Source: Nitrincola sp. A-D6 (GTDB lineage: Bacteria; Pseudomonadota; Gammaproteobacteria; Pseudomonadales; Balneatricaceae). From it: a stretch of DNA of 64,000 bases. The stretch is from assembly GCF_000764495.1 (NCBI RefSeq), contig NZ_JRLB01000031.1:1-64000 (forward strand). Direction: 5' to 3'. This document shows positions 58,049 to 64,000 of this stretch, piece by piece; the stretch's first letter is position 1, and every line of letters begins with the position of its first letter. The notes below the pieces were generated by a model, which was not told where the DNA came from, ran no database searches, and saw only the letters and a list, made by a program, of their open reading frames with translations. Both the position numbers and the translations under genes were made by a program.

Positions 58049-60888
58049 TTGCGTAATTCATTATATCTTCCTGCTTTAATACTCTTGGCACTTGTCTATG
58101 CTGGTGCAGGTATATTGGTTGCTGGTACTGGGTTGCATGACCAGATCATTCCTTTATGGATTCCTGCTGGTATTGGGCTGGCAATGGTTATTCGCTTTGG
58201 ACCGTCTTTTCTGCCGGGCGTGTTTCTGGGAAATTTACTGTTTAATATCTGGTTGCCACTGAGTTGGCAGCAGATTTTTGTTCCTGAAGCTGTTTTTGCT
58301 GCCATTCTGATTGCATCCGGGGCCACACTACAGACAGCGCTGGCTGCTTATCTGATTAAAAAAAATCATGCTCATCCATTGCGGCCTCAAAGTGGTCGTG
58401 GTCTGGTTAAGTTCATTTTATTTGCGGGCTTTTTAACCTGCACCTTAAATGCTTCAGTTGGCACACTTTCTGTGCACATGGTGGCTGATTCACAGGGCAG
58501 TGCCGGCTTTTTAAATGACTGGATAAGCTGGTGGATGGGCGACGCCTTCGGCGCCATCCTGGTTACGCCACTCCTGTTGGTATTGTTGGAGCCCAAAGCG
58601 CAGCTCAATACCAAACTTCGTTTGCGCCTGTCCGCACAGCTTGCGCTGGTCATTCTTGCGGTCTTGATCATCAATAAGATTTTCTTATCGCACCTGGATC
58701 AGCAACTGCGGCGTAGCTTCGAGCAGGATGTCAAAGTACTGGATGCGCAGGTACAGGCGGTAGTGCAGCAAAATCTCGCCGACCTGGCTCGTCTGGGTAA
58801 AGAGTTCTCCGGCCCGTTAGACGCCAATCCAGATGTATTTCGGGATATGGTGGCTGATATTCAGCAATATAATCCTTCCGTGCGTGCGTATTCCTGGGAT
58901 CCGGTCGTAGCCAGGGACGATCTGGATGAATTTGAAGCAGTTACCCGTAAATTGTTAAGTGAGCCCGAGTACCGGGTGTATGGAGAGTCCTTGCGCCCGG
59001 AGGATCCGCTGATTCCGGTACAGATGGTCGAACCACGGGATGCCAACCGTGCGGCACTGGGATTTAACCTGCTCTCTATAGAAGATCGACGACGCTGGGT
59101 GGTTCAGGCACAAGAGCAGGGGCAGCCAGTCGCCACACAAATACTCAATCTGACCCAGGCTCCGGATGAGCCGGGAATGCTGATTTTGCATCCAGTGTAT
59201 GTATTATCTGATCAGCAAAACCCATTAATGGGTAATATGCTGCTAACCGGCTTTGTTGTCGGTGTATTTACTGTCGATAAAATGTTCTCTGCAGCTTTGG
59301 AACTGTCTGGCATTGAGCATATCAATTTCAAGCTATTCGAAGCGGATTCCGAGTCTCCTTTTTTTACTACAACGGCTGCATTGGCAGCCCGTTCCCTGCT
59401 CAATAAACAATTTCAGGTCACTATCGCGCAGCAGACCTGGGATGTATACGCCGAGGCCGGACCAGATTATTTATCCATGCACCCAGCCAGTAATGCGCAG
59501 CTTATGCAGACCCTGCTGGTCCTGGTTGGATGTATGGGTGCAATGCTGGTATTAAGCATGCATGACCGTGAGCGACTGTTGATGGATCTGGTGACCAGGC
59601 AAACGCGAACTCTGGCACACCAGGCACGGCATGATGTGCTAACCGGCCTGCCCAATCGCTATATGTTGATGGAGCAAGTCAGTCAACGTATTCATGATGT
59701 GTCTGAACACAGTTTCAGTCTGCTGTTTATCGATCTGGACCGTTTTAAAATGATCAATGACAGCCTGGGGCATCAGGTTGGCGATAATTTATTGAAAGGT
59801 ATGGCCAATAACCTCGGTCGTCGCTTGGTAAATGGCTGTGAGCTGTTTCGTACTGGCGGTGACGAGTTTATTCTTCTGGTGAGTGGTGATGCATCGCGTG
59901 CCGAGCAGGAGGCCGAGCGGTTTCTTAATCTCTGTACCATCCCGCTGCAGATAGATGGGCATAAACTGCAAATGACAGCCAGTATCGGCATCAGTCACTT
60001 TCCGGAGCATGGCCAGGATCTGGATACACTGATCAAGCACGCTGATACAGCTATGTATAAAGCCAAGGCTCAGGGTAAAAACTGTTATGAGTTATACAGC
60101 AGCCAACTAACCGCGCAGGCTGTGCTGTCGTTCCAATTGGAGCAGGATTTACGTATTGCACTGAATACACGCCAGCTACTGTTGCACTATCAACCACAGT
60201 TCTCGCTGAAAACAGGCGATTTATGTGGTCTGGAAGTATTAGTGCGCTGGCAGCACCCCGAAAAAGGCATGATGCCCCCAGGGGAATTTATACCCCTTGC
60301 GGAAGAAACCAACTTGATTGTTCCTCTGGGTTGCAGGTCATCGAGCTGGCGTGTGAGCAGATACTGGTGTGGCAGGAGCAGGGTAAAATGGTGCCACCTG
60401 TAGCCATCAATATTTCACCCAAGCAGTTACTGGAAGCAAATTTTATTGAATATATCAATGCCATTCTGGCCCGTTACGGCATAGCCCGTAGTCAGATTGA
60501 GCTGGAAATTACCGAAAGCCTGATAATGCAAGATCCGGATTATGCCATAGAACAGCTCAACAGCCTGCGTCATGCAGGTTATCGATTGGCGATTGATGAT
60601 TTTGGCATGGGCTATTCTTCACTGAATCGTCTTAAACAACTACCGCTGGATCGACTGAAAATCGATTACAGTTTTACCCGTGATATCGGTGCCAATCCTA
60701 AAGATGAAGCGATTATCATCACAGTGATTGCGCTGGGCAAAAGCCTGAATATCGAAGTGTTGGCTGAAGGCGTGGAAACCGAAGCACAATTGGCGTTTCT
60801 GAAAGCGCAGGGTTGTGACAGTGTGCAGGGTTATCTGCTCGGGCGTCCAGTTCCCGAACAGGAACTGATCGCCCTAAGCGCGGCCTGA
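58049..60888 (+). CDS. MASE1-CHASE-GGDEF-EAL membrane protein, frameshifted
   Basis: About 946 residues from a TTG start at 58049 (AAGGAA upstream). The first ~190 residues are an eight-helix MASE1 sensor (LWIPAGIGLAMVIRFGPSFLPGVFLGNLL). A periplasmic CHASE domain follows (VRAYSWDPVVARDDLDEFE and LGFNLLSIEDRR), then a membrane helix, GGDEF (intact FRTGGDEFILL) and EAL (GLEVLVRWQHPE, DDFGMGYSSLNRLKQLP). The frame is lost at 60331-60332 (one T short); corrected it reads VPLGLQVIELACEQILVW. Both catalytic sites look usable. Confidence 0.9.
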
Positions 60889-60907
60889 TAGCCTTATTGC
60901 GGCTAGC

Positions 60908-61890
60908 CTATAATGATGCCGTAGCTGTAATGCTATACAGCAGGTAACCGGTATAGCTGATAAACACCAGCAATAAAGCACCACCCTCTATCCGGTTGAT
61001 TCGGCCAATTCTGCCTTTAAAACCATACCCCATTATAAAGAGGGCGAAGGTGAGCGCGGCCATTACCGGCCAGTCCCGCAAGAGCAGAGCCGGGTCAACC
61101 TGTAATGGATGGATCAATCCGGCCAGACCGACAACCGCAAGGGTGTTGAACAGGTTGGAGCCGATCACATTACCCAATGCCAAATCATGCTCCCCTTTAC
61201 GAATAGAAGCGAAGGCAGCCGCTAACTCGGGTAAAGACGTACCGACAGCAACAATAGTCAGACCAATAATCAGATCACTCACACCCAGTGACGTGGCAAT
61301 ATCAACTGCGCCCCAAACCAATACGCGAGAGCTTAGCATCAGCAGGATTAAACCCAGCAGCAGCCAGAATATCGCTTGTTTTAGCGTCATTTCACCGGCA
61401 ACTTCCTCGACTTCTGTGGTCCCGATAATGGGTTCAGCGCGGCCTTTGAGTCCTTCGTGAATGCTCCAGCCCATAATGAGCGCAAACACTATCAGCATAA
61501 TGCCTGCGTCCAGACGAGAAATCTGACCATTTAGCAGCAATAAACCGGATAGCAGTGTAATGCCTGCCAGTATGGGGAGTTCTTTACGTAAGACCGATGC
61601 ATTGACTGCGATCGGGCTGAGTAGCGCGGTGAGCCCAAGAATCAGGCCGATATTGGCGATATTGGAACCATAAGCATTACCCAATGCCAGGCCAGGATTG
61701 CCCTGTGTGGCTGACAAGACAGAAATAAATAGCTCAGGCGCGAGGTGCCAAAACCTATAATGACCATTCCGATTAATAACGGCGGCATACCGGCATAGCG
61801 TGCTGTAGCAGCAGCGCCGTCGATAAAGCGGTCAGCACTCCAGACAAGCAGCGCCAGACCGAACACAATAGCAATAATCGGTATTAGCAT
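60908..61890 (-). CDS. CaCA-family sodium/calcium exchanger (YrbG type), frameshifted
   Basis: Membrane antiporter with two inverted alpha-repeats: GFGTSAPELFISVLSATQGN with GNAYGSNIANIG, and AVGTSLPELAAAFASIRKGEHDLALGNVIGSNLFN. These are the ion-binding motifs of the family. The frame is lost near 61741 (one C short on the plus strand); corrected it joins GFGTS to APELFISV. The start at 61890 (MLIPIIAIVFGLALLVW) avoids overlap with the upstream ArsR gene. Joined length about 327 residues, normal for YrbG. Confidence 0.9.
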
Positions 61891-61934
61891 GGAAAAAAAC
61901 TCCAAGGTATCAGATGGATGAATAAGGGTAGTTG

Positions 61935-62282
61935 TTACAGAGTGATTTGTTGTCCACAAGGATCATCTGTTTGCTCGTTGAGCAGGTTCTGCTGGTCAGA
62001 TATTAACTGGTTTCGCTCCCCCTGACTGCAAGCATTCAATATATCCGTGGCCCAGGTAGGTAAAGTCGGGTTAATCCGGTAGTAAACCCACTGCCCACGC
62101 CGCTCATCTTTGAGCAGCCCACAGTTACGCAATTGAGCCAGGTGACGAGAGACTTTAGGCTGTGACTCTTGCAGTGATGTCATCAATTCACAAACGCATA
62201 ACTCACCCTGCTGCTGCAGCAGATTGGTAATACGCAGGCGGGTAGAGTCACTCAGGCATTTTAAAAAAGTAACAGTTTCCAT
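61935..62282 (-). CDS. ArsR-family metal-responsive repressor
   Basis: 115 residues. Winged-helix domain with the recognition helix QPKVSRHLAQLRNCGLL and the wing RRGQWVYYRIN. The ELCVCELM motif in helix alpha-3 (Cys29, Cys31) is the ArsR-type metal/arsenite site; a further Cys occurs near the C-terminus (DPCG). It lies 44 bases upstream of the exchanger gene on the same strand, so it may regulate it. The usual ars genes are not in view. Confidence 0.9.
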   Translation of the reverse strand: METVTFLKCLSDSTRLRITNLLQQQGELCVCELMTSLQESQPKVSRHLAQLRNCGLLKDERRGQWVYYRINPTLPTWATDILNACSQGERNQLISDQQNLLNEQTDDPCGQQITL

Positions 62283-62393
62283 TGTCTATCCAGTTGGCTT
62301 GATTCTGAAAAAAACGGATTATAACCTATATTTAGCGGCATTCCTCTTGTGCTTTGCAGTTAGTCTGCTAAAATGCGCCGCTCAATACGAAAC

Positions 62394-62481
62394 GGTCAGG
62401 TGTCCGAGTGGCTGAAGGAGCACGCCTGGAAAGTGTGTATACGGCAACGTATCGAGGGTTCGAATCCCTCTCTGACCGCCA
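62394..62481 (+). tRNA. tRNA-Ser (anticodon GGA)
   Basis: 88 bases including an encoded CCA end. Acceptor GGTCAGG pairs with TCTGACC, then G and CCA. Anticodon stem CACGC/GTGTG with loop CTGGAAA puts GGA at 62428-62430. The long variable arm (TATACGGCAACGTAT) and the T-loop GTTCGAATC are typical of serine tRNA, and the body is nearly the same as E. coli tRNA-Ser(GGA). Confidence 0.97.
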
Positions 62482-62657
62482 ACTAAGAATGTATCAATAG
62501 CTCGCTCAAGTCTGTAAATTAGGAAGAATGTTTTTTCCTTGTTTATCACACAATTTTACCATACTCTTACAGCCTTTAATTGAATTTATTTTACTTAAAA
62601 TCCTAAATGGGCAGAGTTGATTTAACATTGCTTAAGTTCACATAGATGAGGTTAGCA

Positions 62658-64000
62658 ATGTTAAAGGCTATATCAAAATTTCGAAAAACAACGCTTAGCT
62701 TAGTGATTGGCTCTACCATTATATTTTCTGGTTTGGTTAACGCTGATTCTTTTACTGTTGACGGTACTAGCATTTCCTCCGATGGGGCAGGGTTTTCTCA
62801 GCAGTCTCCCAATACCTTCTACTTACCAAATACCAATAGTGAGTTAACAACGTTAACTTTTACTGATGGAAGAGGTATTACGGTTACTTCTACTAGTGAA
62901 CTTGGTAATGGAAATTCAGCCAGAATAAACATTGTTGGTATTTTATCTGGCGGGTCTACTGTTAATGCAATTATTGGTCAGGGATATGCTTCTAATGTGA
63001 CGATCGCTGATGCTGTTAGCGGTCAAAATCTTATTTCTGGAGTATATAGCAGTTTATGGACTGATTTTGACTACACTGGTTTTGCTCCGGCCTTTGTTTT
63101 TGACTATTCGAATGGAACCTTAACTATAAGGGCTGTTAACTCTAATAGCAAAAATAACCAAACGAGTGAAAGTATTAACAGCGATGGTAGCTTTTCATTT
63201 ACAACTGGTCCGACCTATTTCTCATTAGGTAGTTTTTTACTTGGGCTATCTACAGTTACACCCGTGTATACTTTGGCTGATGCAGCTCCCTCACTTCTAT
63301 CTTCCTCTTACGGATTGACTACAAATTTAACCACTACAAGCTTACTTGTTCATGGTGCTCATAGTCGACCAATGAGCCGTTATGTCGCACCTCAAGAAAA
63401 AGCATTTTGGGTTGCCGGTGATTTCGGTACTGATAATCATGGAGATCGAGATGGTCAGGTTGGGTTAGCTGAGTTTGGTGCTGGTTATAATTACGGTCCT
63501 TTTCAGCTCAATCTGGCAGTTGGGCAAACATGGGCTGATCAAAAGCTGATCAGCTCTGGTGAAGTAGATGCCGATGGCCTTTATCTCATGCTTGAAACCA
63601 TCATTCCTTTGTCCGCTGAAAATGGTGTCTTTGCCACTATAGGTGCTTACAATCACTGGGGTGATATCGATATAAAACGTGGCTACTTAGTTGATGGCCT
63701 GCATAATTTCTCTTCAGGTAGTGTTGATAGCAACACATGGGGTTTACGTGCCGTGTTGATTGGGTTGATGCTTTTTCGGTTACAAATACGAGTATAAGTC
63801 CTTATGTTGATTTATCTTATAATCAATCAACGTTAGATGCTTACACAGAAAAAGGTGGGGATTTCCCAGCACAATTCGATAAGCGCAAAGATGAAATTAC
63901 AGAGCTTCGTGTGGGGATCAATTCTGCAACACCTATAAATTCGATTAACATGAATTTTGTAGCTAACTTAGAAGCTGCTCACCGCTTTGATGGCAGAGCA
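62658..64000 (+). CDS. Autotransporter-type outer-membrane protein, frameshifted and cut by the window end
   Basis: Starts at ATG 62658, with GAGG 6 bases upstream; ATG 62646 is also in frame. A signal peptide is visible (TTLSLVIGSTIIFSGLVNA). A Ser/Thr/Asn-rich, beta-type passenger of about 200 residues follows. From about residue 250 (KAFWVAGDFGTDNHGDRDG, GLAEFGAGYNYGPFQLNLAVG) the repeated amphipathic strands resemble an autotransporter beta-barrel. The frame is lost at 63751-63752 (one C short); corrected it reads RARVDWVDAFSVTNTSISPYVDL and stays open to base 64000. The region is clearly richer in A and T than its neighbours and lies directly after tRNA-Ser, which hints at horizontal gain. 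Confidence 0.7.

Overview
The window looks like a contig from an aerobic, probably marine gammaproteobacterium of the Oceanospirillales type. This is inferred from gene content and family resemblance only: LctP-type lactate permease, PhaB and a phasin (polyhydroxybutyrate storage), SulP transport, LuxS, KdsA (so an LPS-bearing outer membrane), RluF, YaaA, DUF2788/DUF2789 proteins and four large cyclic-di-GMP proteins. There is no phage and no recognisable insertion sequence or CRISPR array. One tRNA gene is present (tRNA-Ser GGA).

Layout. 1-0.45 kb: tail of a phasin-like gene. 0.67-7 kb: a PotDABC-type ABC importer followed by a glycerophosphodiester phosphodiesterase and aerobic glycerol-3-phosphate dehydrogenase, suggesting a glycerol-phosphate-linked uptake unit. 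7-9 kb: rluF and a cold-shock gene (minus strand), then about 400 bases of compound palindromes. 9-12.3 kb: cls, galU, yacG and coaE, all on the minus strand. 12.4-18.4 kb: a MATE exporter, then an unusual set of a zinc metallopeptidase, an ATP-grasp enzyme and a 673-residue protein in which I see a papain-like Gln/Cys/His/Asn pattern. 18.4-21.2 kb: divergent lctP and phaB with an LldR/PdhR-type operator between them. 21.2-30.4 kb: DUF349 protein, EF-hand protein, YchJ, exonuclease I, a small secreted protein and an M16 peptidase. 30.5-36.6 kb: potassium channel with a small membrane partner, Tim44-like protein, yaaA, trpS and a Sel1-type protein. 36.5-42.8 kb: a minus-strand run of DUF2788, LemA, GIDE protein, KdsA, a pseudokinase/sulfatase-modifying-factor-like fusion and a DUF4139 protein. 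43-61 kb: SulP, RadD, LuxS, a di-haem peroxidase and four PAS/GGDEF/EAL proteins. 61-64 kb: an ArsR regulator with a CaCA exchanger, tRNA-Ser, and an AT-rich partial autotransporter.

A dominant technical feature is that about 20 otherwise well-conserved genes are broken by what looks in every case like loss of one base, usually from a run of two to six identical bases. Full conservation on both sides argues for assembly errors rather than gene decay. I therefore give joined coordinates for these genes and mark the break points. The most interesting biology is the metallopeptidase / ATP-grasp / papain-like set at 13.85-18.35 kb. Next come the pseudokinase fusion, the peroxidase gene translationally coupled to a c-di-GMP enzyme, a small membrane protein next to the K+ channel that no intact frame reveals, and an rluF leader hairpin that covers its ribosome binding site.
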